Below, in pieces: positions 22,131 to 32,761 of a stretch of DNA of 64,000 nucleotides. The position numbers and the translations under genes were made by a program. Each line of letters begins with the position of its first letter. The first letter of the stretch is position 1. The DNA comes from Diadophis punctatus similis (Eukaryota > Chordata > Lepidosauria > Squamata > Dipsadidae), in contig JALIGW010000032.1 of NCBI GenBank assembly GCA_023053685.1, positions 2,281,953 through 2,345,952 on the forward strand, written 5' to 3'. Below the pieces are notes generated by a model. It saw only the letters and a list, made by a program, of their open reading frames with translations, was not told the DNA's origin and did not search any database.

Positions 22131-22772
22131 TGCAGGATAATCAAGAGTGTTCTAATGAAAGCATTCAGTCCAGATTATTATGAAATAAACAACACGGAAC
22201 CAACAATGGGCATCAAACAGTTATGAATGAAGGCAAATATATGTGTCCCAAGATAATATTCCAGGATCCAATCTTGGAAGACTAAATCTCTGGTCCTGGT
22301 GACCGACCCAGATTGGATCATGTATCAAACAATTACACCCAGAATTGCCTTCTTCTATTGTCTGACCTTGAGGTTCAGGGAGTGGGAAGGTTGAAAAAAA
22401 GGGGAAATTAAAATGCAAACAGAAATTATGGTGCTTTCCTGAACCGTATGCTCCCTTCCAACTTCACCAGATGTTTGCTGCTGTGTGCTTTGTAGTTTTT
22501 GGGCTTAGAAGATTCATCTGAAGATTGACTTGGCATAAGGCTCTCTTGCAAATGAGCAATTAAACCCCAAAGATGGGGAGAAAAAAATATGGGTGAGGGG
22601 GGGGGAACCCTCCTAGCAAGGACACTTTAAAAGAAATCAAATTTGTAATAACAATGTCTTGTTTGCAAAATCTTCCTCCCCTTATTCAAGCAGTCAGCAA
22701 TCAATCAAAATCTAGAAGAGATTCTGGTCACTCCCATCTGAATAGGCCTGTTGTCTTTCCTTTGTGGATGCT
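22131..22772. other. Unannotated DNA
   Basis: No family recognised. Confidence 0.4.
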
Positions 22773-23335
22773 CTCTTTCCCTCCCTCTCCTTCCCCACTC
22801 TCCTTCTCCACCTTCTTCCTCTCCCACTCCTTCTCCCTTAGCCCTCTTCTCCTCTCCTCTCCTCTCCTCTCCTTTCCTCTCCTCTTCTCTCCTCTCCTCT
22901 CCTTCCTTCCTTCCTTCCCTTTTCTCTTCTCTTCTCCTCTCCCCTCTCTCCCTCTCTTTTCCCTTCTTCTCCTTCACTTCCTTCTCCTTCTACCTCTCCC
23001 ACCCCTTCTCCTTCTCCCCGTCACTCCCTCTCCCTCTCCTTCTCCCTCCCTCCCTCTCCTTGCCCCCTCTTCTTCTCCTCCTCCTTCCTCTCCCATTCCT
23101 TCTGCCTCTCCCTTACCCCCTCTTCTCCTCCCTCCTTCTCTCCTTCCTTCCTTCCTTTCTCTTTTATCTTCTCTTCTCCTCTCCCCTCTCTCCCTCTCCT
23201 TTTTCTCCTCCTCCTCCTTCTGCCTCTCCCACTCCTTATCCTTCTCCCCCTCTCCCCCTTTCCTCTCCCTCTCCTTCTCCCTCCCTTTCTCCCTTCCTTT
23301 GTTCCTCCTTTCTCCTCTCCTCTCCTCTCCCACCC
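22773..23335. repeat. Polypyrimidine tract, irregular (TCTCC/CTTCC)
   Basis: About 560 bp nearly all C and T, with CTCTC, TCTCC and CTTCC units and two internally similar halves. Open frames on both strands are artefacts. Confidence 0.9.
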
Positions 23336-23429
23336 TGAATGTGTGTCCCCCCCCCATTCTACTCTACGACTATATTTCTGAGGCTGATTTTAAACCATAT
23401 AAATTCACATGAATGCCGACCAAAGGCAT

Positions 23430-24420
23430 GAAATCATGGAATCAGAGGGTTGGAAGGGACCACAAAGAGCTTTTATTTTATTTTATTTTATTATTATTTT
23501 TTATTTATTTTTGTCAAGTACATGTTGGTAATATACATAGATATAACATTGTTTATATACATAAGATGGGTACTGATAAGAGGGAACATTAGGACAGGGA
23601 CGGTAGGCACGCTGGTGCACTTATGCACGCCCCTTACTGACCTCTTAGGAATCGGGTGAGGTCAACAGTGGACAGTCTAAGGGTAAAGTTTGGGGGGTTT
23701 GGTGACGAAAACACAGAGTCAGGTAGTGAGTTCCAGGCATTTACCACTTTGTTGCTAAAGTCGTATTTTCTACAGTCAAGTTTGGAGCAGTTCACTTTGA
23801 GTTTGTATCTGTTGTGTGCTCGTGTATTGTTGTGGTTGAAGCTGAAGTAGTCATTGACAGGAAGGACATTGTAGCAGATAATTTTATGAGTTATGTTTAG
23901 GTCGTGCCAAAGGCGATGTAGTTCTAAGCTTTCTAAGCCCAGGATTTCAAGTCTGGTTGCGTATGGTATTCTGTTGCGAGTAGAGGAGTGGAGGACTCTT
24001 CTCGTAAAGTATCTCTGGACACTTTCTAATGTATTTATGTCCGATATGCGGTGTGGGTTCCTGACAGATGAGCTGTATTTGAGGATTGGTCTAGCGAATG
24101 TTTTGTATGCTCTGGTTAGTAGTGTGATATTACCAGAGAAGAAGCTACGTAAGATTAGGTTAACAACTCTTGAAGCCTTTTTGGCGATGTTGTTGCAATG
24201 GGCTTTGGTCATTTGATATGAGTATTCCAAGGTCTTTGACAGAGTGAGGGTCGTCTGTAAGGTCTTGTCTATTCAGCTTGTATTTCCTCCAACCTTCTGC
24301 CATGTGCATACAAAGCAAGGAAACCCTCCTTGAGAAGTGGCTGTTTAGCCTTTTCTCAAAACCTGCAGAGATTAAAACAAAACATAACAAAAACCCCAAC
24401 CTCAATTGCTAGCCCATTCC
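23430..24420 (-). mobile_element. Old CR1 fragment carrying the LINE at 23466
   Basis: An antisense CR1 end (gaatcagagggttggaaggg, 23437-23465) is separated from its continuation (aaccttctgccatgtgcata, 24287 onward) by a LINE insertion. Confidence 0.6.
23466..24284 (-). mobile_element. LINE reverse transcriptase C-terminal region (CR1/L2/Rex-like)
   Basis: The minus frame at 23634-24230 includes KASRVVNLILRSFFSGN, AYKTFARPILKYSSS, SDINTLESVQRYFTRR and a conserved NAWNSLPDSV. This is the C-terminal reverse transcriptase tail of a non-LTR element distinct from CR1. The 3' tail is an ATTTT-rich stretch at 23473-23510. Copies are at 43812 and 51423. Confidence 0.8.
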
Positions 24421-24424
24421 ACTT

Positions 24425-24747
24425 TGTATAGATCTTATAAACCCAGCAGTTTCCCCATATGTTTACCTGAAGTCCAGGTAATTGCACCTTAAATCTATTT
24501 TATCCATTGGCTTCAGGATTTGCTCCAGACCATCTGCAGCATTCAAAGGCTATATATATATATATATATTAAAAAAGTTTTCTTTTGGCAAAACTTTTTT
24601 GGGAGGAGAAAATGGAGGAATTATTGACATAAACCAGAGGTGATAATGTGGAGTTGTTTCATAAGTCAAATAGTCTAAAAGGGAATACCGAGAATGGTGA
24701 GGCTTTGCTTTGATATAGCTTGGTTCTTGGGATTCAGAACAAAGAAT
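24425..24747. other. Unannotated DNA with a short (TA)n
   Basis: A TA run lies at 24551-24570. Nothing else is recognised. Confidence 0.4.
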
Positions 24748-24962
24748 ATAGCAATAGCAATAGCACTTAGACTTATATACCGCTTCATAGTGCTTTACAG
24801 CCCTCTCTAAGCAGTTTACAGAGTTCAGCATATTGCCCCCAACAATCTGGGTCCTCATTTTACCCACCTCGGAAGGATGGAAGGCTGAGTCAACCTTGAG
24901 CCGGTGAGATTTGAACAGCTGAACTGCTGAACTGCAGTGCTGCATTTTAACCACTGCGCCAT
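24748..24962 (-). mobile_element. tRNA-derived SINE with L2-like 3' tail
   Basis: Near-identical to 2898-3112, with an AGCAAT-type tail at its left end and the minus-strand head truncated near 24962, where CR1 begins. Confidence 0.75.
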
Positions 24963-25549
24963 ACAGAGTTGGAAGGGATCTTAGAGGTCTTCTAGTCCAA
25001 ACCCTGCTCAGATCCAATTCATTCCAGACAAGTGGCTGTCCAGTCTCTTTTTAAAGACCTCCAGTGATGGATCACCCACAACCTCTGGTGGCAAGCCGTT
25101 CAGGGGTGGGTTCCGGATTCTCCTGCTGCAAATGTGCTCAGGGATGCGATGCGCAGGCGCGCGCATGTGCAGTACTTAAAAAAAGTACAAAAAACAAAAT
25201 GGCGGCACCTGTGGCCCCTCTGAGAGAACTGGCTCAGGGGTATGGCAGGCCTTGGTCACTACCGGTTCCAGCGACCCAGGCTGCCAAGTTACTAACGGTT
25301 CTATAGAACCGGTCCGAACCGGTAGGAACCTACCTCTGAAGCTGAACCCATGTCTGAAGGCAAGCTCTTCCATTGGTTAATTGTCCTCACTATTATGAAG
25401 TTTCTCCTTAATTCCAGGTTGCTTCTGTCCTTGATTAGTTTCCATCCGGTGCTTCTTCTCCTGCCTTCTGGTGCTTTGGAAAATAAGTTGACCCCCTCCT
25501 CTTTGTGACAGCCCCTCAAATACTGGAAGACTGCTTCCATGTCACCATT
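24963..25549 (-). mobile_element. CR1 LINE 3' region with MITE and LTR insertions
   Basis: Antisense CR1 from gttggaagggatcttagagg. It is split at 25101-25338 by a MITE and interrupted at 25550 by an LTR. The minus frame (25301-25690) has [20 protein letters not shown]. Confidence 0.85.
25101..25338. mobile_element. hAT-like MITE (CAGTGGTGGGTT family)
   Basis: CAGGGGTGGGTTCC...GGTAGGAACCTACCTCTG, 238 bp. Flanks AAGCCGTT and AAGCTGAA match only 5 of 8, so the duplication is unclear. Confidence 0.8.
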
Positions 25550-25554
25550 AATCC

Positions 25555-26302
25555 TGTCAGGCTTCCAAAAAGCATCGAAAATTAAATCAGAGTCCGAGGC
25601 AAAGTATTCCTCAAGGTTCCAATTTATTAGCAGAGCCATGTTGGCACATCTGGGAGAAACCCGAATCTGAAGTCCCAGGGGTTTCTCCACCCAGTTGAAA
25701 GTTCAATCCCTTGTCCCCACACCCCCAAGTCCATCATATTAACCAATCATCTTCTGCCAACTTGACAGCAACTCTCATCTCCTTCCGTGCAGGTGCAGGA
25801 GTGCAAAGACAAAGGGTGACCTTGACCATCTAGAAGGAATTTGTTATGGCTACAGGCATTGTTAAGGGTGAGAATAAATCTCATAGAGGCGATTTAGATC
25901 TTTTCTTGGAATTCAGACAGTTAGAAATAAAGCCGAGATTAAAAGTCTAATAGAAAATATTTATTTCGGTACAAAAACAATAAATTCTGAATAATTACAT
26001 TTTTGCTAAGAAAATGCGACCATCCCGGTGAAGAGCCAAGTCAAAGAGAATAATGGTGGTTTAGGAATGCACACATGCGTACAACTCATATCACATGTTC
26101 TGCCTGTATTGGAATGTACCATAATATTAGGATAGGGGTGTATCACCCTGCATAGGCATACAACTGACAATATTCACTACGTGACAGGCATGCATCCCTC
26201 ATGCAACTACCCCTCCCAAATCCCCATAGCAAAGAATACATTTCAAAATAGCATAATGTGTGGCAGGCCAAAGACTCCAAGTAAAATGGCTTCGGCCTGA
26301 CA
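25555..26302 (-). mobile_element. Solo LTR (TGTCAGGC family) containing a second LTR
   Basis: Plus strand begins TGTCAGGC and ends GGCCTGACA. Flanks AATCC (25550-25554) and AGTCC (26303-26307) match 4 of 5 within the CR1 phrase agtccttcttttc. Without the inner insertion the LTR is about 416 bp. A minus-strand AATAAA near 25621 suggests it points left. Confidence 0.75.
25860..26186 (-). mobile_element. Solo LTR, 327 bp (TGTCACG family, copy 2), nested
   Basis: TGTTAAGGG...TACGTGACA with exact duplication GGCAT at 25855-25859 and 26187-26191. Closely similar to copy 1 throughout. Confidence 0.9.
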
Positions 26303-26307
26303 AGTCC

Positions 26308-26854
26308 TTCTTTTCACTTCTTCATTTCTTCGTATTTTTCTATACCTTTTCCTTTATATTTTCCTTCCCAAGCAATTTTTTCCCCCCTCTTAACAAGCTC
26401 TGCTTCCATTTTTACTTTCTTTGGCCTAGTGTTCACTGTTTCTTCTTTATAGAGTAATTTTATTTAAATGCCCACTTTGGGGGACATGTTTTGAGTTGAA
26501 AACTGTTGCAAAGTCAGGGCAAGTGAAGATTTTGAAGCATCAGTGTATTCCAGTATATATTAGGAAAGTGTAAATTGGGTCCCTTCCAATTCAAATGTGA
26601 ATGAAATTAATTTCTCACCCATCTCTAATTTTAACAAGACTCTCAGTATGAGAGTAATTGAATTTTTTTTGCCTGAAAATGGAAAGCATATTCTTTAAAA
26701 AAAAATCTTCCTCCCTCTACCATAGTCACTCACGGGGACAACTGTACACAGACACCTGTCTGAAAAAGGAAAGGATGCACCAAGGGGGAAAAAATTCAAA
26801 TATCTACGTTCTTTTTTTTAAAAAAGAGAAATCAATATGAAGTGTCAATTCCTC
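26308..26854. other. CR1 remnant then unannotated DNA
   Basis: The first bases (cttcttttcac) continue the CR1 target. The remainder is AT-rich with short homopolymers and no recognised family. Confidence 0.4.
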
Positions 26855-26901
26855 TCTCCCTCCCTCCCTCCCTCCCTCCCTCCCTCCCTCCCTCCTTCCT
26901 G

Positions 26902-26965
<64 letters not shown>

Positions 26966-27006
26966 TCTCTCTCTCTCTCTTTTCCTTCCTTCCTTCCTTC
27001 CTTTCC

Positions 27007-27079
<73 letters not shown>

Positions 27080-27105
27080 TTCATTCCTTTTCTTTCCTTC
27101 CTTTC

Positions 27106-27172
<67 letters not shown>

Positions 27173-27206
27173 TCCTCTCTCACTCTCTCTCCCTCCCTCC
27201 CTCCTG

Positions 27207-27255
<49 letters not shown>

Positions 27256-27320
27256 TTTTCTTTCCTTTCTTTCCTTTCTTTCTTTATTTCTTTACTCTCT
27301 CCCTCCCTCCCTCCCTCCTG

Positions 27321-27397
<77 letters not shown>

Positions 27398-27563
27398 CTC
27401 CCTTCCCTTTCCTTCCCTTACCTCCCTCCCTCCCTCCCTTCTTTCTTTCTTTTTCTCTGTCTTCCTTCCTTCCTTCTTCCCTTCTTTCCTTCCTTCCTTC
27501 TTTCCTTCTTTCCTTCCTTCCTTCTTTCTTTCTTTCGTCTTCCTTTCTTTCTTCCAACCAACC

Positions 27564-27643
<80 letters not shown>

Positions 27644-27735
27644 CTTTCTCTTTCTCTTTCTTCCTTCCTTCCTTCCTTCCTTCCTTCCTTCCTTCCTTCC
27701 TTCCTTCCTTCCTTCCTTCCTTCCTTCCTTCCTTC
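26855..27735. repeat. Polypyrimidine CTTT/CCTT/CCCT array, about 880 bp
   Basis: Blocks of CTCC, CTTT and CCTT alternate with almost no purine on the plus strand. Internal blocks repeat (cctcctgctttctttc at 26888, 27200 and 27313). The 352- and 306-residue frames are translations of it. Confidence 0.95.
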
Positions 27736-27870
27736 GATGTCTCTCTCTTTCTTTTGCAGTAGAAAGCAACCTCCCCCAAGGCAAATATCTTCTGATAGCA
27801 GCTATGAGATGCTCCTAAAATTCCAAATTACTCACCAACTCCCAAGATGGGGGATTCCTGGCATAGAGTT

Positions 27871-28319
27871 CAGGGGCGGGTTGCTTATTTACTGATACCG
27901 GTGTGCTGCATGCGCATCTCCATGTTTCATGTGCGTGTGCACTTGCTACACGCACGCGCCCCCTCACGCGATTTCATCGAGGTTTTGCTTTTGCGCATGC
28001 GCGGAAGCAAAATCTCACCAAAATCTCACAAGGGGACGCGCGCGCACATGTGATTTCGTTGAGATTTTGCTTACGCGCATGCGCGGAAGCAAAATCTCAC
28101 CAAAATCTTACGTGCGTGTACGTCCCCTTGCAAGATTTCGGCAAGATTTTGCTTCCGCGCATGCACAGAAGCAAAAAAGCTGAAAAATTCTTTTAAAAAG
28201 ATGGCGATGCGCGCCACTGTCCGGCGAAGACTGCACCGGAGCAGTCGGCACAAATTGCGTAATCGGCGGGTCCCTACCGAAGTTGCGCACTGGACCGCAC
28301 CGGTAGGAACCCACCCCTG
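27871..28319. mobile_element. hAT-like MITE (CAGTGGTGGGTT family), 449 bp
   Basis: CAGGGGCGGGTTGC...GGTAGGAACCCACCCCTG. Flanks ATAGAGTT (27863-27870) and ATTGAGTT (28320-28327) match 7 of 8. A ttgcgcatgcgcggaagcaa block is tandemly repeated about three times inside, explaining the greater length. Confidence 0.85.
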
Positions 28320-28506
28320 ATTGAGTTTATGGCTTATAAAATGGTTCCATGTGTGCAGGTATATCTGGATGAGAGAAAATGAGGGTGTCCCTGAATGTGT
28401 GAATGCACATGAGAAACATCCATGCCTTTTTCAATCTTTTCTTTTTCTTTCTCTCTTCTCGGCGGTGGGAGAAGGAAGAAAGTGCTCTGGCCGGTGCTCG
28501 TCTTAT

Positions 28507-29560
28507 TTTCCTAGCAAGGCTCGGAGACCGCCCAGCACGCCCATCCGCCGGCTCTCAAGGCAGTGCCACTTTCTCCCTGCCCCACCAAGGCCTCCGCCTG
28601 TTGTGTCCCAGCACAGGAACCCCCAGAAAAGACACATAACCGTTTGCCAAAAGAAATCAAGAAGTTTTACTAATAAATATTCTTAATAAAAAGTCAGTGT
28701 TTTTTCAAAGTCCAGAAACAAACGGCACGGGAGTCTTGGTGAATATTATCTCCGTGAGCTTTTCAGCCAGAGTTCAAATGTTCAAAGCAAAGCTGGCAAA
28801 TTACTGAGTTCTTATCTTGATACTCACTGGAGTTGACAGGAGTCCCGGAATCCAAAGCAATGAGTTGTTATTTCAAAAAGACAGAAATCAGAGCTGGAAC
28901 AAAGTCATCTTGAATGCTCACAGAACACAGATGTGTTGCTTCCAGCACCAAGTGCTGAGTGCACCAGTCCTAAATAGCCTGAGGGCGTGGCCCATTAGCC
29001 CTCAGCTTTACCTGCGAGGAGACCTCCGGCTGTAAAGCCAATCCCTTCTGCTGGCTGCTCTGCGAGCCCTAGCATCCAGCAGAGGCTCCTCCTCCTCTGA
29101 GGACTCACTCTGCACCAGCTGAGAAGGTGCAGAAGGCCCTGGATGGTCTCCTTCCTCTGGCACTGAGTCCTCATCGCTGTCAGACTCAGGTGCCAGGTAC
29201 ACAGGGTGATAGTGCTGTGCCACAGGTGGCTCTAGGTCCTCCGGATCCTCGACCAGCTGCACAGGACTCGGGCAAGCCACAACACCACCAGCCCAGAGGC
29301 CGGCAGATCTCTGAGGCCGGCAGATCTCCATAGGTGCACGGCCCGATGCTTCCCGGCCCACGAAGGTCCCAGAGCCGAAGCTGGGAAGGCGAGAGGGGTG
29401 ACGGCTGTGGCAACTGCACTCCAGCCCGGCAGCAGCGTGTCCCCTATTCATGTGCCATCTCCAGGCTAGCGGGGGCCTTGGCAGGGCAGGGAGAAAGTGG
29501 CACTGCCTGGAGAGCTGGAGGTTGGGCGTGCCAGGCGGTCTCCGAGCCTCGCCAGGAAGG
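28507..29560. repeat. Inverted repeat with about 92-bp arms, pierced by an LTR
   Basis: The left arm (28507-28598) and right arm (29469-29560) are reverse complements with scattered mismatches. They share ggcagggagaaagtggcact and ggcggtctccgagcct. The intervening sequence is a solo LTR plus about 180 bp. Confidence 0.75.
28599..29284 (-). mobile_element. Solo LTR, 686 bp
   Basis: Plus strand begins TGTTGTGTCC and ends GCCACAACA, with near-duplication CCGCC (28594-28598) and CCACC (29285-29289). On the minus strand a ggctatttagg promoter-like box follows a CACGCCC element. The minus open frame (29008-29451) crosses the LTR start and has SSEEEEPLLDARARRAASR, an acidic then basic stretch. No gag or pol is present. 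Confidence 0.75.
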
Positions 29561-30337
29561 TAAACTGATCACCAGCTGGGCCCACGCGCTCCCGCCCACC
29601 CCTTGCTCCGGCCATTTCCCAGGAAGTTCATGGGAAGTGGTGGCAGGTGGATCTGGGCAGGGCAGAGCTGCCAGTGCAGCAGCGCCCTGCAATGAAGGCC
29701 AGGCAGGAAGGCGCAGCCGATTGTCTCGTTCAGGGCACCGTTGGGCGGATGGGCTGGAAGAAGCGTGGTTGAGTGGGGCTGGGGCAGCACAGCCTATTGT
29801 GCCTTCTCTTGCCCTGCTCTCCATCCCAGAGGGCTGCGCATCCCCCCCACCAATTCTCCGTACAAACCACCCGCCATGTTTCTACAAAGGCAGAGCCCTG
29901 CAGGGCAATCTAAAGAGGGAAGGGGATGCTGTAGAAAAGGCCGCCTTCTACTCGTGCCTCCCATGCTGGATCTGTGGGACTTGGGGCTCCGAAGCAGCCC
30001 ACTGGCTTCCAACCCGGCGTCATGGGCCGAGTTCCCAGAGTGGCGCCGGCGCTCAGCTGGGCCAATCTGCAAAGACAGCAGGCAGATGGTTGGGTGAGAA
30101 ACCAGTGGGCTGCTTCAGAGCCCCAAGCACCGCGGAGCCGGTGGAAGGCGGCCTTTTCTGCAGCATCCCCCTCCCCTCTTTGGGATGGCCCTGCACGAGG
30201 GGGGGCTCTGCCTTTGCAGAAATGTGGTGGGTGCATGTGCAGCAGTCCCGGGACATCTGTCTGCCCTTCCTCTGCCCCTCTCAGCATCTGAGAGTCCTCT
30301 GGGAGTTGGGCAGCATACAAATGTGATTGATTGAATG
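29561..30337. other. GC-rich region with an L2-like 3' end
   Basis: GC-rich non-repetitive sequence with several overlapping frames, none recognised. At 30290-30330, agtcctctgggagttgggca and gcatacaaatg resemble an L2 3' terminus, which runs into a GAAT microsatellite. Confidence 0.5.
29866..30232. repeat. Inverted repeat, arms about 140 bp
   Basis: 29866-30008 and 30099-30232 are reverse complements with mismatches. Shared blocks include gaaggcggccttttct, gcagcatccccctcc and ccagtgggctgcttc. The spacer is about 90 bp. Confidence 0.75.
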
Positions 30338-30388
30338 AATGAATGAATGAATGAATGAATGAATGAATGAATGAATGAATGAATGAAT
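30338..30388. repeat. (GAAT)n microsatellite
   Basis: About 12 units of GAAT or TGAA. Confidence 0.95.
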
Positions 30389-30760
30389 CTGCATTTCCAC
30401 CAAGGGCCGCCCGCCTACCCACTGGCCCTCGGAAGGCAAGCGGGCGTGGGGGACCGCCAGGAAGGCCGTGTGGAAAGCCGCCAAGCATAGCAGGGCTGCG
30501 GGGAATGGAGTCAGCTGCTACCTCCCTTCCCTGCCACCCCGACATGCTTCTCTGCCTTCCACGTGGCTTTCCGCTTGCCTGCTGACTGGAGGCCAACAGA
30601 GCCCCAGGGAGAATTGTGCCCTGCAAGGGGCCCACCTCCAGAACTCCTGTGCCCCCCTTGCTTCTTAGCACCCCCCTGCCACCCCCCTTGCCTCTTAGCG
30701 CCCCCCTAAGTCATCCCACCATCCCCCAGGGGGCAGTACCACCCACTTTGGGAACCACTG
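30389..30760. other. GC-rich DNA with a possible hAT terminus
   Basis: Contains cttgcttcttagcacccccc repeated twice (30658 and 30686). It ends ccacccactttgggaaccactg, which resembles the terminus of a hAT element, but no partner end was found. Confidence 0.4.
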
Positions 30761-30829
30761 TTCTAGAGAGTCGTTGAGGCTACACTGATAGGGCAAGCCA
30801 CTGTGTGTAAACAGAGAGCAAACCCCATT

Positions 30830-31000
30830 CCCTTCTAGCACTGATGCCTAGTTGGGTCATGAAAGGTTTGAAAAAAGAAAAAAGAAACAACTAAGGTCCA
30901 AGAACAATAAGGATCACATAGTCCTCCTGCTCTTCACAAACTCCACTCCCTTGTAGCAATGAGGATGTTACCTAGTTGGGTCATGAAAGGGCTGCAGGGA
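30830..31000 (+). mobile_element. Penelope-like fragments (family A)
   Basis: Two direct modules: ctgatgcctagttgggtcat then gaaagg (30841) and gatgttacctagttgggtca then tgaaaggg (30964). They match the family A modules at 15150-15640. Confidence 0.5.
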
Positions 31001-31006
31001 AATGGA

Positions 31007-31171
31007 CAGTGATGGGTTCTAAATCCCATCGCTACTGGTTCGCTTGCATGCAAGAACACCCACGATGCTTCTGCGCATGAGCGGAAGCTTCTGGGGCAGG
31101 TGGGCAGAGCCTCCCATCACCGCCGCTACCAGTTCATAGAACCATACCGTACCGGTAGCAACCCACCACTG
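31007..31171. mobile_element. hAT-like MITE (CAGTGGTGGGTT family), 165 bp
   Basis: CAGTGATGGGTTCTAAATCC...GTAGCAACCCACCACTG. Flanks GAAATGGA (30999-31006) and GATATGGA (31172-31179) match 7 of 8. Confidence 0.85.
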
Positions 31172-31176
31172 GATAT

Positions 31177-31962
31177 GGATATTCTCAAGTCATCCAGGTC
31201 ATGGTTGTCCCAAAGACACTTTTTCAAGAGGCAACTGGACTTTCTGATTTTTCTTTGAAGACATTTTTGCTTCTCATCCACGAGAATGGAAGGATTTATA
31301 CTCCTTGCAGAAAGCTGGTCATTTGCATCCTTTTAGAGGCTCGTTGAGGCCACTTAGATGTTTATCTGTGTCCTCAGTCTCACCTGAAGACAAATCACCA
31401 AGTGGCCTCAATGAGTCTCTCAATGAATGCAAATGACCAGCTGTCTGCCAGGAGTATCAATCCTTCCATTCCCCACCACCCAGTCAGAGCTGAAGAAGCT
31501 TCTTGAATGAGAAGCAAAACATCTTCAAAGAAAAACAAGAAAGTCCAGTTGCCTCTTGAAAAAAAGCACCTTTGGGACAACCATGACCTGGATGACTGAG
31601 AATCTCTACCGACTTTTAGCTATACAATTTGAGATGAACACCCTTGGAATGGTGTGGGAGTAGGAATGAATTTCCATAGGGAAAAATGGCAGACTACAGG
31701 AACCATTTGCACCACTCAGGTGACCCTGAGAAGACAGATAAACCTCCAAGTGCTTCAACGACCCTCTAAAAGGATGCAAATGACCAGCTGTCTGCAAGGA
31801 ATATAAATCCCTCCATTCCCCACCATCCAGTCAGAGCTGAAGAAGCTTCTTGGATGAGAAGCAAAACATCTTCAAAAGAAAAAACAAGAAAGTCCAGTTG
31901 CCTCTTGAAAAAAGCACCTTTGGGACAACCATAACCTGGATGACTGAGAATCTTCGTAGACA
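31177..31962. mobile_element. Penelope-like inverted arms (family B), two units
   Basis: The left arm begins gatattctcaagtcatccag. The right arm ends cctggatgactgagaatct near 31609, and the two are head to head. A further right-arm copy, in the same orientation as the first, covers 31613-31962. Each right arm carries gaagaagcttcttg, then atgagaagcaaaacatcttc. Assignment to Penelope-like elements is an inference. Confidence 0.5.
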
Positions 31963-32425
31963 ATTTTAATCTACCAGTTCTTGTTCCACTTGATATCTTG
32001 GATATCTTTACAATGTTTCTTTGTGGAAGCTCTGGAGAGCAATGGGAATAAACCAATTGATTTCTCTAAAGCATCTAGGAAATAATTCAATGTTTGCCAT
32101 GTATTCAAAAAAGTGCACTTTAGATGAAGAAAAAAATATATATCTCACCCTTCTTGTGCGATCCTGCTGTGTTTGAAGGGCTTATTTGTGCATTGGGAGG
32201 CCCAAAGATTTTGATTAAAGTTGGGTGGAATCACACTGGCTTTTCTCCTTCCCCAATGTATTGTTATCATTTTCGATTCAAAAACATGAAATGAAAATGC
32301 TTCCCTAAATGTGCATTTTGAGAGGTTTAGACAAGCACATTCAAATGCAGGCTTCCAAGGAAAGAAGAACAATATGGGAGTAGCTGAGGGATCAGAATGA
32401 ATTTTTCAAACCAAAAATTAAGGAA
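31963..32425. other. Unannotated DNA
   Basis: No family recognised. Confidence 0.4.
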
Positions 32426-32430
32426 GGGAA

Positions 32431-32750
32431 TGTTAGATAAGAATTACTCTCATCAGAGGCGAAATAGATCTTTTCCTGAAACTCGGACATTATAGAAAGA
32501 AAACCGCAGTTTAAATACTAAAGTAGAAAATATTTATTTCGGTACAAAAACAAATAAATCACATCTTGGCTATAAAACAAGTCTTGCTCCTTACAGAAGT
32601 TGAAGAAGAAGGGAAGGAACAAAGAAAGGAATGTACACATGCGTACTAGGAACATATTAATCACGTGCTCAGGAATAAACCATTATATTTGATAGGGATG
32701 CATCCCCCTGCATATACATGTAACAGGCAATATAAAATCACTGCCTGACA
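32431..32750 (-). mobile_element. Solo LTR, 320 bp (TGTCACG family, copy 3, diverged)
   Basis: TGTTAGATAAG...ACTGCCTGACA with exact duplication GGGAA at 32426-32430 and 32751-32755. It shares agaaaatatttatttcggta and caaaaac with copies 1 and 2 but differs by many substitutions and indels. Confidence 0.85.
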
Positions 32751-32761
32751 GGGAAGAATTT

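Noticed and set aside
26837..27895. 352-codon Ser/Phe/Leu-rich frame
   Set aside because: Polypyrimidine tract. All three frames are open.
29334..30326. 330-codon plus frame in GC-rich DNA
   Set aside because: It overlaps several other long frames on both strands, spans an inverted repeat and an L2-like end, and shows no domain. GC-rich DNA has few stops.
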